The notes under the pieces: model-generated
Database searches by the model: none
Seen by the model: only the letters and a program-made list of their open reading frames with translations
What the model was told of the DNA's origin: nothing
Program-made: the position numbers and the translations under genes
Source: Herbaspirillum sp. alder98
GTDB lineage: Bacteria > Pseudomonadota > Gammaproteobacteria > Burkholderiales > Burkholderiaceae_D
Direction: 5' to 3'
NCBI RefSeq assembly: GCF_020179755.1
Contig: NZ_JAIUCY010000012.1
Span: 89,177 to 153,176 of the forward strand
Length of the DNA: 64,000 bases
Shown here: positions 1 to 8,694 of the stretch, piece by piece
How positions within the stretch are numbered: the first letter of the stretch is position 1
How the letters are laid out: each line of letters starts with the position of its first letter

Positions 1-875
1 ACCGCTTCTTCTCGGACGAGGTCAACACCAATACGGTCGAGCGCATCGCGCTCGAAGCGGAACTGCGCCGGGCCATCGAGCGTGGCGAGTTCGTGGTGCA
101 TTACCAGCCCAAGGTCAACCTGGCCAGCGGCCTGGTGGTCGGCGCCGAGGCCCTGGTGCGCTGGCAGCATCCGGTGCGCGGCTTGCTGCCGCCGGCCGAA
201 TTCATCACGCTGGCCGAAGAAACCCGCCTGATCGAGCAGATCGGCCTGGCGGTGCTCGACACCACATGCCGCGATGGCGCTCAGTTGCTGGCGCGGGGAC
301 TGGAGTTCGGGCGCATCTCGATCAACCTCACCGGCAGCCAGTTCGGCGACGCCAATCTGCTGGGCGACATCAAACGGGTGGTGGCCGCGCATGGCACGCC
401 GCCGTCCTGCCTAGAGTTCGAGATCACCGAGAGCATGGTGATGCACAACCGCGACCAGGCCATCGCCATCATGGATGGCATCCGCGCCGAGGGCTTCACG
501 ATCTCGATCGACGACTTCGGCACCGGTTACTCATCGCTGGCCTACCTGAAGCGCTTTCCGGTCAATACGCTCAAGATCGACAAGTCGTTCATCAACGATA
601 TTCCCGACGACCCCAACGGCAGCGCCATCGTCCAGGCGATCATCGCCATGGGCCATGCGCTCAACCTGAAGGTGGTCACCGAAGGCGTCGAAACGGCCAA
701 GCAATTGCACGCGCTGCGCGAATTCGGATCGGACGAATACCAGGGTTATTACTTCAGTAAGCCGGTGCCGCTGGAGAAGTTCCTGCAACTGCTGCAGCAC
801 CAGCAGGACCACATGGGCACCCTCATGGTGCGCCCTGAGAAAATGGCTAGCCTGCAGCGGGCGCCGCACGCCTGA
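1..875 (+). CDS. EAL-domain cyclic-di-GMP phosphodiesterase, 5' partial
   Basis: The frame is open from base 3, so the gene begins upstream of the window. The visible 290 residues are the EAL domain and the helical linker before it (ERIALEAELRRAIERGEF), which usually follows a GGDEF domain. The EAL domain hydrolyses c-di-GMP to pGpG in the cytoplasm. The catalytic set looks intact: the EAL motif (AEALVRW), Asn in SINLTGSQF, Glu in EITES, the loop-6 motif DDFGTGYSS, Lys in LKIDKSFI, and Glu in VTEGVE, followed by QGYYFSKP near the C terminus. An active enzyme is therefore likely. The N-terminal sensor or GGDEF part lies outside the window. It converges with the MFS gene 16 bases downstream. 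Confidence 0.93.
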   Translation, partial: RFFSDEVNTNTVERIALEAELRRAIERGEFVVHYQPKVNLASGLVVGAEALVRWQHPVRGLLPPAEFITLAEETRLIEQIGLAVLDTTCRDGAQLLARGLEFGRISINLTGSQFGDANLLGDIKRVVAAHGTPPSCLEFEITESMVMHNRDQAIAIMDGIRAEGFTISIDDFGTGYSSLAYLKRFPVNTLKIDKSFINDIPDDPNGSAIVQAIIAMGHALNLKVVTEGVETAKQLHALREFGSDEYQGYYFSKPVPLEKFLQLLQHQQDHMGTLMVRPEKMASLQRAPHA

Positions 876-891
876 GCGGCGCTGCGACTCA

Positions 892-2148
892 CTATTTTCC
901 GACCAGCCGATCGACCCGGTACAGGTCCGGAAACAGCCGGATCCACAGCAACACGATGAGGATGGTGCCGATGCCGCCGATCAGGACCGCCGGCACGGCC
1001 CCGAACCAGGCTGCCGTGAGGCCCGATTCGAATTCGCCCAACTGGTTGGAGGTGCCGATGAAGACCGAGTTGACGGCCGACACCCGCCCCCGCATCTGGT
1101 CCGGCGTTTCCAGCTGCACGAACGACGAGCGCACCACCACGCTGATCATGTCGGACGCGCCCAGCACCGCCAGCGCCGCCAGCGACAAGGCGAACGAACG
1201 CGACAGGCCGAACACGATGGTGGCCAGCCCGAACACCCCGACGGCGATGAACATGGTGCGCCCCACCCGCCCGCGCAACGGATGACGCGCCAGCAATAAG
1301 GCCACCGCCAGTGCGCCCACCGCCGGCGCCGAACGCAACAGGCCGAGTCCGGCCGAATCGGTGTGCAGGATATCCTGCGCATAGATCGGCAGCAGCGCAG
1401 TCGCGCCGCCCAGCAGCACGGCGAACATGTCCAGCGAGATGGCGCCCATGATGGCCGGCTTGCTGCGGATGAAGGCCAGGCCGGCGAAGACCGACGACAG
1501 GCTGGCCCCGCTGCTCTTGCCGCTGCTGTTGCCCGCGTTCACCGGCGCCGCCGCAGGACGCTTGATGAGCGTCAGCATCAGGCTGCACAGGGCGAACAGG
1601 ACGCAACTGCTGGCATACACCACCACCGGCCCGGCCACATAGAGAAAACCGCCCACGGCGGGGCCGATGATGATGGCGAACTGGGTGGCCGAGGCCGAAC
1701 CGGCCACCGCGCGGGGCAACAGCGCCGGCGGCATCAGGCTGGGCAATAAGGCGCTCATGGTCGGCTTGGAAAAAGCCCGCCCGGCGCCGATCACGAACAC
1801 CACCGCAAAGATGATCTCGCGATTGAGCCAGCCCTCGATGCTGCCCAGCGCCAGTGCGGCAGCGGCCAGCGCTTCGACCAGGGCGCTGATGCGCGCCACG
1901 TTGCGCCGGTCGTAGCGATCGGCCACGTGGCCGACCACGAACACCAGAAACAGCGACGGGATGAATTGCACCAGCCCCACCAGGCCCAGGTCGAATGCGC
2001 TATGGGTCAGTTGGTAGACCTGCCAGCCGACAGCCACGATCTGCATCTGCAAGGCGATGGTCGAGGCCACGCTGGCGCCCCAGAACAGTTTGAAGGGAGT
2101 GTGATGACGCAGTAGCGAGCCGGCGTCGGCGGAAGCGGAAGATGACAT
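892..2148 (-). CDS. MFS transporter, EntS-like exporter family (MFS_3)
   Basis: 418 residues, twelve predicted membrane segments, so an inner-membrane secondary transporter. The N-terminal half carries the MFS motif A between helices 2 and 3 (GHVADRYDRRNVAR). The opening HTPFKLFWGASVASTIALQMQ and the overall pattern resemble the enterobactin exporter EntS and related putative drug or siderophore exporters. Substrate unknown. It is divergent from the Tas-like gene across a 216-base gap and convergent with the EAL gene. No siderophore biosynthesis gene lies nearby, so export of an iron chelator is only a possibility. Family confident; function open. Confidence 0.88.
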   Translation of the reverse strand: MSSSASADAGSLLRHHTPFKLFWGASVASTIALQMQIVAVGWQVYQLTHSAFDLGLVGLVQFIPSLFLVFVVGHVADRYDRRNVARISALVEALAAAALALGSIEGWLNREIIFAVVFVIGAGRAFSKPTMSALLPSLMPPALLPRAVAGSASATQFAIIIGPAVGGFLYVAGPVVVYASSCVLFALCSLMLTLIKRPAAAPVNAGNSSGKSSGASLSSVFAGLAFIRSKPAIMGAISLDMFAVLLGGATALLPIYAQDILHTDSAGLGLLRSAPAVGALAVALLLARHPLRGRVGRTMFIAVGVFGLATIVFGLSRSFALSLAALAVLGASDMISVVVRSSFVQLETPDQMRGRVSAVNSVFIGTSNQLGEFESGLTAAWFGAVPAVLIGGIGTILIVLLWIRLFPDLYRVDRLVGK

Positions 2149-2364
2149 GGATGAAGGTCGGAAGGTCGAACATGCCGGCGCGGCGCCGGCAAGATCATGG
2201 ATCGGCGTAAATTGTTATAAATATTATGAACCGGCATCGGTCATTGGCGCCGATGCCGAGTGCCCTGCACTACTGGAACGGCCCGGCTATACTACCCGAT
2301 CCTGCGCCAACCGGCCCGCCGCACCTCGGCGCCACGCCGGGCACAATAAACAAGGAGAACCTGC

Positions 2365-3414
2365 ATGCAGTATCGTCAACTCGGCCGCACCGACCGCAAG
2401 GTGAGCCTGATCACCCTCGGCACCATGACCTGGGGTCAGCAAAATACCGAAGCCGAGGCCCATTCGCAGCTCGACCTGGCGGTCGAACGCGGCATCAACC
2501 TGATCGACGTGGCCGAGATGTATCCGGTGCCGCCGATGCCCGAGACGCAAGGCCTGTCGGAGCGCTACCTGGGGTCGTGGCTAAAGAAATCGGGATGGCG
2601 CGAGCGCCTGCTGATTGCCACCAAATGCACCGGCCCGGCACGCAAGCCGCACAATCCGCGCCACATCCGCGGCGGCATCAACAACCTGGATCGCCGGGGC
2701 TTGACCGATGCCTTGCACGGCAGCCTGGAGCGGCTGCAACTGGATCATGTCGACCTGTATCAGCTGCATTGGCCGGACCGCAGCGTCAACAGCTTCGGCC
2801 AGCTCGGCTACCAGCACATCACCGACGAAGAGACGGTCGCCATCGACGAGACGTTGACCGTCCTGTCCGAATTCGTCAAGGCCGGCAAGATCGGCCATAT
2901 CGGCTTGTCCAACGAGACCTCATGGGGTGTCGGCCAGTTCCTGCGCGCGGCCGAACGCCACAACCTGGAACGGGTGGTCAGCATCCAGAATCCGTACAAC
3001 CTGCTCAACCGCAGCTTCGAGGTCAACCTGGCCGAATATGCCCATCGCGAAGATGTCGGCCTGCTGGCCTATTCGCCCCTGGCGTTCGGCATGTTGAGCG
3101 GCAAGTATCTGGACGGCGCACGCCCGGCAGCCGGTCGCCTGACGCTGTTCGAACGCTTCCAGCGCTATAACAGTCCCGAAGCCTTCCGCGCCACCGAGGC
3201 GTATGTGGCGCTGGCGCGTGAACACGGGCTGGACCCGGCGCAGATGGCGCTGGCCTACGTCAACAGCCGGCCGTTCGTGACCTCCAACATCATCGGCGCC
3301 ACCACGCTGGACCAACTGCGGGCCAACATCGACAGCCTGCAGGTGCCATTGAGCGAGGCGGTGATTGCCGGTATCGAGGCGATTCACAAAAGCCAGCCGA
3401 ACCCGGCGCCGTAA
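2365..3414 (+). CDS. tas: NADP(H)-dependent aldo/keto reductase, Tas family
   Basis: 349 residues, the usual length for Tas-type aldo/keto reductases, which are cytosolic (beta/alpha)8 barrels reducing carbonyl substrates with NADPH. The catalytic tetrad is visible: D48 and Y53 (NLIDVAEMYP), K87 (LIATKC) and H135 (LYQLHWPD). The insertion PVPPMPETQGLSE after the tyrosine is typical of Tas. A good ribosome binding site (aaggagaa) sits about 7 bases before the ATG. E. coli Tas was found as a suppressor of tyrosine auxotrophy, but its physiological substrate is not settled, so the gene name rests on sequence likeness only. Confidence 0.9.
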   Translation: MQYRQLGRTDRKVSLITLGTMTWGQQNTEAEAHSQLDLAVERGINLIDVAEMYPVPPMPETQGLSERYLGSWLKKSGWRERLLIATKCTGPARKPHNPRHIRGGINNLDRRGLTDALHGSLERLQLDHVDLYQLHWPDRSVNSFGQLGYQHITDEETVAIDETLTVLSEFVKAGKIGHIGLSNETSWGVGQFLRAAERHNLERVVSIQNPYNLLNRSFEVNLAEYAHREDVGLLAYSPLAFGMLSGKYLDGARPAAGRLTLFERFQRYNSPEAFRATEAYVALAREHGLDPAQMALAYVNSRPFVTSNIIGATTLDQLRANIDSLQVPLSEAVIAGIEAIHKSQPNPAP

Positions 3415-3449
3415 TCCTTGCGGGCCGCGCGCCGCCAGCGATCGCGCGT

Positions 3450-4454
3450 TCAGTCGCCGCCGCTTTCGGTGGCGGCGGCCTGCGCCACCTGGTCCGGGCG
3501 CGCGCCGTAACGTGCCGCCAGGACTGCGCACACCATCAACTGCAACTGGTGAAACAGCATCACCGGCAGCAGCACCATGCCGATGCTGCCGCTGGCAAAC
3601 AGCACCTTGGCCATCGGCACGCCACTGGCCAGGCTTTTCTTCGAGCCGCAAAAGACGATGGTGATCTCGTCTTCCTTGTTGAAGCCAAGACGGCGGCTGC
3701 CGAACGTGGTGAGCAGCATGATCAGCGCCAGCAGTACCGCATTGATCACCAGCACCGTGGCCAGCATGCTGGCCGGCACCTGATGCCACAGCCCCTCCAC
3801 CACCGCTTCGCTGAAGGCCACGTAGACCACCAGCAGGATCGAGCTCTGGTCGACGAACTTGAGCCAGGACTTGTTGCGCGCGATCCAGTCGCCGATCCAG
3901 CCGCGCAGGACCTGCCCGGCCACGAACGGCAGCAGCAACTGGTAGACGATCTTGAGGATCGAATCCAGCGACACCTGCTGGCCGCCGTGCGCCACCACCA
4001 GCACACCCACCAGCAAGGGCGTGAGGAAAATACCTAACAGATTGGACGCCGACGCGGCGCAGATGGCGGCCGGCACATTGCCACGCGCCACCGACGTGAA
4101 GGCGATCGACGACTGCACCGTGGACGGCAATACGCACAGGTACAACAGGCCGATGTAGAGCTCCGGCGCCAGCACGTGACTGAGCAGCGGGCCAGCCAGC
4201 AGACCGATCAGCGGGAACAACGCGAAGGTGCACAACAGTACCGTCAGGTGCAGCCGCCAGTGGGTCAGCCCCGCCACCACCGCTTCGCGCGGCAGCTTGG
4301 CACCGTGCATGAAGAACAGCAGGCCGATCATGAACGTGGTGAGCCAGTCAAAACCGACCGCCACCGTGCCGGTGCAAGGCAGGATCGAGGCCGTAATCAC
4401 CACCGCCACCAGCAGCAGGGTCATGTTATCGGGAAGAAAACGGGGGCGCGCCAT
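3450..4454 (-). CDS. Bile acid:sodium symporter family protein (YfeH-like)
   Basis: 334 residues with about ten hydrophobic segments, an inner-membrane carrier of the SBF-like family (YfeH type). Recognisable stretches are the N-terminal RPRFLPDNMTLLLVAVV, the early membrane segment MIGLLFFMHGAKLPREAV, and FNKEDEITIVFCGSKKSLASGVPMA near the C terminus, which carries the conserved polar crossover helix. Known relatives move organic anions with sodium, but the substrate of the YfeH branch is unknown. It ends 35 bases from the Tas-like gene (convergent) and starts 34 bases after the YjdM gene on the same strand, so the two may be co-transcribed. Confidence 0.88.
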   Translation of the reverse strand: MARPRFLPDNMTLLLVAVVITASILPCTGTVAVGFDWLTTFMIGLLFFMHGAKLPREAVVAGLTHWRLHLTVLLCTFALFPLIGLLAGPLLSHVLAPELYIGLLYLCVLPSTVQSSIAFTSVARGNVPAAICAASASNLLGIFLTPLLVGVLVVAHGGQQVSLDSILKIVYQLLLPFVAGQVLRGWIGDWIARNKSWLKFVDQSSILLVVYVAFSEAVVEGLWHQVPASMLATVLVINAVLLALIMLLTTFGSRRLGFNKEDEITIVFCGSKKSLASGVPMAKVLFASGSIGMVLLPVMLFHQLQLMVCAVLAARYGARPDQVAQAAATESGGD

Positions 4455-4488
4455 GATCGGGTCTGTCCTTTATTCGCTTGGGGTGCGC

Positions 4489-4830
4489 TTAAGACTTGCG
4501 CACGAATTCGGTCTTCAGGCTCATGTTGCCGAAGCCGTCGATCTTGCAGTCGATATCGTGGTCGCTGTCGACCAGGCGGATGTTCTTGACCTTGGTGCCC
4601 ATCTTGACCACGCCACCGCCGCCCTTGAGCTTGAGATCCTTGATGACGGTCACCGAGTCGCCGTCCTGCAGCACGTTGCCGGCGCTGTCGCGATAGACGC
4701 GGGCGACCTCGCCGGTGGCGGCGACTGCCTGGGCGCTCCATTCGTGGGCGCATTCGGGGCAGACCAGCATCAGGCCGTCTTCATAAGTGTATTCGGAACT
4801 GCACTGGGGACATGCGGGCAAGGCACTCAT
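4489..4830 (-). CDS. yjdM: Zinc ribbon protein YjdM (PhnA family)
   Basis: 113 residues. The N terminus carries a zinc ribbon (C7, C10, C24, C27 in CPQC and CPEC) and the rest is the PhnA/YjdM beta domain ([31 protein letters not shown]). The start was chosen at MSALPAC because AGGA lies about 9 bases upstream and family members begin there; an in-frame ATG 33 bases upstream lacks a site. Despite the old name phnA, the protein is not phosphonoacetate hydrolase, and its role is unknown. It lies at the start of a possible two-gene unit with the SBF-like carrier. Confidence 0.9.
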   Translation of the reverse strand: MSALPACPQCSSEYTYEDGLMLVCPECAHEWSAQAVAATGEVARVYRDSAGNVLQDGDSVTVIKDLKLKGGGGVVKMGTKVKNIRLVDSDHDIDCKIDGFGNMSLKTEFVRKS

Positions 4831-4911
4831 CGAAAAATCCTGGCAAAGAAAAATGGGACGCAAGTATAGCGCGTGGGCGCCGCGCCGACCTTGACCAGGC
4901 TCAGCTTAGAC

Positions 4912-4952
4912 GCCAAAAGAAAAACGGCAAGCCCTGGTGCAGGACCTGCCGT
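4912..4952 (-). terminator. Rho-independent terminator after ftrD
   Basis: Read on the minus strand, a 13-bp stem with two G-U pairs and a 3-base loop (arms ACGGCAGGTCCTG and CAGGGCTTGCCGT) is followed at once by TTTTTCTTTT. It lies 28 bases past the ftrD stop codon and closes the ftrABCD operon. Confidence 0.85.
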
Positions 4953-4979
4953 CGGCAACGCATTCACAGGGCAACCCGC

Positions 4980-6371
4980 TCACCACAGCCAGAACATCAG
5001 CAGCCACGAGTAGTTGATCAGCGCCAGGCCGGCCAGCACCGGCACCAGCGCCAGCAGGCGATGGGGCCACGAAGTGGCGTAGCGGCCGATCACTTTCCAG
5101 GCCAGCAGCAGGCTCCACAAGGTCATCACCGACAACAGCGCGGCGCGCACGTCGTTGGCCCAGTCGACCGGCCAGTGCTCGGCCCGCAACAGGCTGATGG
5201 TGGTGGCCGACAAACCCACGAAGACACCGCAACCCGCCAGCGGGATCAGGGTCTGCACCAGATGGTTGAAGCGGCTCCAGTCCCACTTGGCTCCCAGCAG
5301 GCGCGCGCCCAGCGCGAACATCAGCGTCACGCCCGTGCCCAGCACCAGGGCGGTGACCGAGATATAGCCGACCACCATGGCGCCATCGAGCCAGGTGAAG
5401 ACATCGCTTTGCTGCGGGTAGTTGGTCAACAGCCACCATGGCGCCTGGGTGCCGAACGGCCACATGATGTCGCGCTCGATCAGCCAGCCGGCGATTTCTT
5501 GCTTGATGGTGACGAACCAGGGACTGGCCGACCAGTGGAAGGCGCCGATGGCAATGCCCAGCAGGCCGTACAGCACCAGTGCGCTTTCCCACAGGTTGTT
5601 GTTGGTCTTGCCGAAGGTCACCACTTCGACGGTCGGTGCGCGGAAGGTCAAGGCGATGGCGTCGCGATGACCGGCGCAACGGCCGCACATGTGGCAGTCG
5701 GAAGCGCCCTTCATGTTGCGCAGCGGCACCAGCGGCGCGCAATTGATGGGGATGATCTTGTGCTCGGGATGGTACGAGGCGCGCCAGGCTTCTTCGTCGA
5801 CCTTGTAGTGCATCGGCGCCAGCTTGGCCAGCAAGCCGAACACGCCATTGACCGGGCACAGGTACTTGCACCAGACCCGCTTGTCGCGGCCATACAGGTA
5901 ACCGACGATGATGGCGCCGACGGTCGAGCCGCCCAGCACCAGCAGCACTGCCTTGGGATACTGGTAGACGCTGACCATCTGGCCGTACACGGTGGTCAGG
6001 GCAAAGGCCACGAAGGGCCAGCCGCCCCAGCGCATCCACTTGGGGATGGCGCGACCGCGACCGTACTTGCTGGCGAATTCGGTCAACGCCCCTTCGGGGC
6101 ACAGCACCCCGCACCAGACCCGGCCCATCAGCACCATGCTGACCAGCACGAACGGCCACCAGATACCCCAGAAGGCAAACTGGGCGATCAGGGTCAGGTT
6201 GGACCAGAGATGGGCGGTTTCGTCGGGCAGCGGCATGAACACCGGCACCAGGATCAGTAGCGCATACACGGCCACCACGATCCATTGGATGCCACGGATC
6301 AATGCGCCATTGCGGCGCATCCAGTCGCCCGTACGCGAGAGCAGGGTCGGCGATTGCGTACAGGTATTCAT
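4980..6371 (-). CDS. ftrD: FtrD, membrane polyferredoxin of the FtrABCD ferrous iron system
   Basis: 463 residues with several membrane helices and ferredoxin-like cysteine motifs: C87 and C91 (WCGVLCPEG), C168 and C172 (WCKYLCPVNG), C211, and C226/C229/C232 (CHMCGRC). It resembles the NosR/CcoG group of membrane 4Fe-4S proteins. In Bordetella and Brucella the fourth gene of ftrABCD encodes such a protein, thought to take electrons from the periplasmic oxidation of Fe(II) during uptake. It begins 7 bases after ftrC and ends before a strong terminator, so it is the last gene of the operon. Operon context makes the assignment firm; the electron route is inferred. Confidence 0.92.
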   Translation of the reverse strand: MNTCTQSPTLLSRTGDWMRRNGALIRGIQWIVVAVYALLILVPVFMPLPDETAHLWSNLTLIAQFAFWGIWWPFVLVSMVLMGRVWCGVLCPEGALTEFASKYGRGRAIPKWMRWGGWPFVAFALTTVYGQMVSVYQYPKAVLLVLGGSTVGAIIVGYLYGRDKRVWCKYLCPVNGVFGLLAKLAPMHYKVDEEAWRASYHPEHKIIPINCAPLVPLRNMKGASDCHMCGRCAGHRDAIALTFRAPTVEVVTFGKTNNNLWESALVLYGLLGIAIGAFHWSASPWFVTIKQEIAGWLIERDIMWPFGTQAPWWLLTNYPQQSDVFTWLDGAMVVGYISVTALVLGTGVTLMFALGARLLGAKWDWSRFNHLVQTLIPLAGCGVFVGLSATTISLLRAEHWPVDWANDVRAALLSVMTLWSLLLAWKVIGRYATSWPHRLLALVPVLAGLALINYSWLLMFWLW

Positions 6372-6378
6372 GGGCTTC

Positions 6379-7251
6379 TCAGACTGCAGGTTGCCTCTGG
6401 GATTGAGGCTTCGGTTTGCGGTAAAGCGCCGAGCATATCACAACCCAATAAACCACATAGACGATCACCGACAGCAACGCCGGACGGGCCCGATAACCGG
6501 TCAAGGTCGAGATCAGGCTACCGGCGGTGGTCGAGTCGTCCAGCAGCCAGGCGGTATCCCAGACCGGCGCGGTAAGGGTCATGGTCCAGTCGGCCGAGGC
6601 CAGCATGTCGGAGCTTTCCAGCAGCACGTCGAACAACTTTTCGACACCGGTCACCAGCAGGCCGGCCGCCAGCAACAGCAGGATCACTTCGGTGACCTGG
6701 AAGAAACGACGCCACGAGAAGATCTTGCCGCCCAGCTGCAGGATATAGAAGGTCAGGAAAGCCAGGCCGAAACCGATCACGCCAGCCAGGACCAGCGAAG
6801 CCGTGCTGGCTTCCTGCTGGCCCAGGCCGATGCCGTATAGAAACACGGCCGTCTCGCTGCCTTCGCGCGCAATCGCCAGCGCCACCAGCACGAACACGCC
6901 CCACCAGTTGCCGCTCTGGACATTGCTCTGCATCGAGCTTTCCATGTCCTTCTTGAGGGTGCGGCCGTGCTTGCGCATCCAGAACACCATCTGCACGATC
7001 AGCACCGAGGCGATCAGGACGATGGCAATCTGGAAATAAGTCTGGGCATCGCCCGACAGCATTTCGGAAAAGCCGAGCAGCGCGCCGCCCAGCGCTGCGG
7101 CCAGCACCACGCCGGCCACCACGCCGGCCCACAGGTAAGGCAGGCCGCGACGCGCGGAGATATCACCGTTTTTCAGCCAGGCATACAAAATACCGACCAC
7201 CAGAAGCGCCTCGACGCTTTCGCGCCAGACGATGAACATGACCTGTCCCAT
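6379..7251 (-). CDS. ftrC: FtrC, FTR1-family iron permease
   Basis: 290 residues, seven predicted membrane helices, inner membrane. Two FTR1 iron-binding motifs are present: RESVE (residues 10-14) and REGSE (129-133), the R-E-x-x-E pairs that carry iron through the Ftr1/EfeU permease family. A GGGAAG ribosome site lies upstream of the ATG. It sits between ftrB (162-base gap) and ftrD (7-base gap). With FtrA and FtrB supplying and oxidising Fe(II) in the periplasm, FtrC would carry iron into the cytoplasm. Confidence 0.94.
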   Translation of the reverse strand: MGQVMFIVWRESVEALLVVGILYAWLKNGDISARRGLPYLWAGVVAGVVLAAALGGALLGFSEMLSGDAQTYFQIAIVLIASVLIVQMVFWMRKHGRTLKKDMESSMQSNVQSGNWWGVFVLVALAIAREGSETAVFLYGIGLGQQEASTASLVLAGVIGFGLAFLTFYILQLGGKIFSWRRFFQVTEVILLLLAAGLLVTGVEKLFDVLLESSDMLASADWTMTLTAPVWDTAWLLDDSTTAGSLISTLTGYRARPALLSVIVYVVYWVVICSALYRKPKPQSQRQPAV

Positions 7252-7413
7252 TGATAAGCTTCCCTATAATCCACACACTATTCAAACCATTCCGGCCGCT
7301 GGGCGGTCCCGGATGACGCTGTCTCTCCTCGCGTCCCGCTTGGTTGCCTTGACGGCTATCGTTATGCCACTCCTGCAGGCGCGGACCTGCAAGAGCCAAC
7401 CTACGCCGACGAC

Positions 7414-7764
7414 TTACTTGGCCACGATCACGCCTTGCGGCATGTTCAGGTGGAAGTCATCGAAGAACTTGTATTCGCCCGGACGCAGCGGCGCGATCAC
7501 GACGAACGACTGCGCGCCCGGCGCCAGCACCTTCTCCTTGCGCAGTTCGATGCTCTCGAACTCGGCGGCCGACTTGCCGATGTTATGGATCTCGATCTTG
7601 ATGCGCTGGCCGGTCGGCACTTCAATGCGCGGCGGAATCAACTTGCCATCCTGCATTTCCAGCTTGAAGGTCGGCAGGTCGGCGGCAACCGCCATGGTGG
7701 ACGCAGCCAGCAGCACGGCTGCGGTCAACATCGCACGGACGTTGCGGACTTTGGATAGGGACAT
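7414..7764 (-). CDS. ftrB: FtrB, periplasmic cupredoxin-like protein
   Basis: 116 residues starting at MSLSKVRN, with a signal peptide ending near STMAVAA. GGAG 6 bases upstream supports this start over an ATG 36 bases earlier. The mature part has a cupredoxin fold pattern (FKLEMQDGKLIPPRIEVPTGQRIKIEIHN ... PGEYKFFDDFHLNMPQGVI) with a late Met/His cluster, but no classical cysteine ligand. In ftrABCD this protein is proposed to be a ferroxidase partner of FtrA in the periplasm. Placement after ftrA and before the FTR1 permease fixes the assignment; ferroxidase activity is inferred from the family. Confidence 0.9.
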   Translation of the reverse strand: MSLSKVRNVRAMLTAAVLLAASTMAVAADLPTFKLEMQDGKLIPPRIEVPTGQRIKIEIHNIGKSAAEFESIELRKEKVLAPGAQSFVVIAPLRPGEYKFFDDFHLNMPQGVIVAK

Positions 7765-7905
7765 GAACGCTCCGGTACTCTCAAATGGAAGCGGCCGCAC
7801 TGATGATCGATGCCGGGTTCAATCCCATCATCAGACCTTCAGGCAGCCGAGTGTCGAACTGCTGAACTAGCCCGGCGCCGGCATCGGCCGGCACCAGGCG
7901 TGAAA

Positions 7906-8451
7906 TCAGTAACCGCCCTTCTTGCCGACGCCGGCGAACGGGAAGTCGTAATTCAGTTCGAAGGTCTTGAACCATGGACCGACGCCGGTTTCCTTGTCGA
8001 CGTGGCGACCGAAGTGCGCGTGCTCATTGCCGGCCGGCGACGAGATGGTCAGCTTCAGCTTGTACTTGCCAGGGCCGTCGAGCTTGACGTTGTCACCGTA
8101 GTGCGGGCCATCGTTGGCCACCATCGGCATCATGTCGCCCTTGATCGACTTGGTCGAACCGGCCTTGGTCAGTTCGTACTTGATCACCAGGTAAGGCATC
8201 CAGTCGCCCTCGGCGAAACCGTTAGGGTTCTTGGCCACGGCACGGATGTCGGCTTCGAGGTGGATATCGGACTCTTCCGCCTTGCGCATCATGCCGTCCG
8301 GTTCCATCTTGACCGGCTGCAGATAGACGGCGTTGACTTCAAAACCATTCTGGATCTGCGGCTTGCCGATCGGATATTCGGCGGCCATGGCAACCCCTGC
8401 GGTGCAGGCCATCATGACTGCGGCAACGGCGAGTTTCTTGATACCAATCAT
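7906..8451 (-). CDS. ftrA: FtrA, P19-type periplasmic iron-uptake protein
   Basis: 181 residues with a signal peptide cleaved near AMA/AEYPIG. The P19/Tp34 family binds copper and ferrous iron in the periplasm. Likely ligands are visible: Glu and His around EESDIHLEAD, Met and His in MMPMVANDGPHYGDN, and His in GRHVDKETGVGPWF. The start at MIGIKKLAV is supported by AGGAG 8 bases upstream; an upstream extension in frame lacks a signal peptide. It is the first gene of ftrABCD, with a Fur box 27 bases before the start codon, so iron-repressed expression is likely. Confidence 0.93.
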   Translation of the reverse strand: MIGIKKLAVAAVMMACTAGVAMAAEYPIGKPQIQNGFEVNAVYLQPVKMEPDGMMRKAEESDIHLEADIRAVAKNPNGFAEGDWMPYLVIKYELTKAGSTKSIKGDMMPMVANDGPHYGDNVKLDGPGKYKLKLTISSPAGNEHAHFGRHVDKETGVGPWFKTFELNYDFPFAGVGKKGGY

Positions 8452-8477
8452 CTTTGTGTTCTCCTGGTCGATCAAAT

Positions 8478-8496
8478 GATAATGATTAGCATTAAT
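8478..8496 (-). promoter_or_regulatory. Fur box upstream of ftrA
   Basis: The 19 bases at this site read gataatgattagcattaat on the plus strand, close to the Fur consensus GATAATGATAATCATTATC in the left half and part of the right. It lies 27 bases upstream of the ftrA start codon, where Fur-Fe(II) would block transcription of the iron-uptake operon. Confidence 0.85.
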
Positions 8497-8571
8497 TGTA
8501 ACACCATTTTGGTGCCGCCCGGGATGCCCACAGACAAGCTTTGGGGCATCCCCCGCAAAGCCGCGCCGCGC

Positions 8572-8647
8572 ATGAAAAAACGCCCGCCGCCCTGATCTCT
8601 GCGTCAACGGAGTTAGCGTTTTTGCAGAGCCCGGACAGCGGGCGTTT
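8572..8647 (-). terminator. Terminator of the chemotaxis gene, with nested second stem
   Basis: On the minus strand, AAACGCCCGC (8638-8647) pairs with GCGGGCGTTT (8578-8587), followed by further T residues. The roughly 50-base interior holds a second stem, CTCTGC/GCAGAG (8597-8602 with 8624-8629). It begins 47 bases past the stop of the chemotaxis gene. A separate 9-bp hairpin, GGGATGCCC/GGGCATCCC, follows at 8521-8552, before the ftrA promoter. Confidence 0.65.
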
Positions 8648-8694
8648 CTAAACTTTTCAGACGGTTGCTGCTACCTCGGCTGGCGCCGTGGAAA

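Noticed and set aside
7252..7413. A separate promoter and gene between ftrB and ftrC
   Set aside because: The 162-base gap has no convincing gene or promoter; the four ftr genes are best read as one operon.
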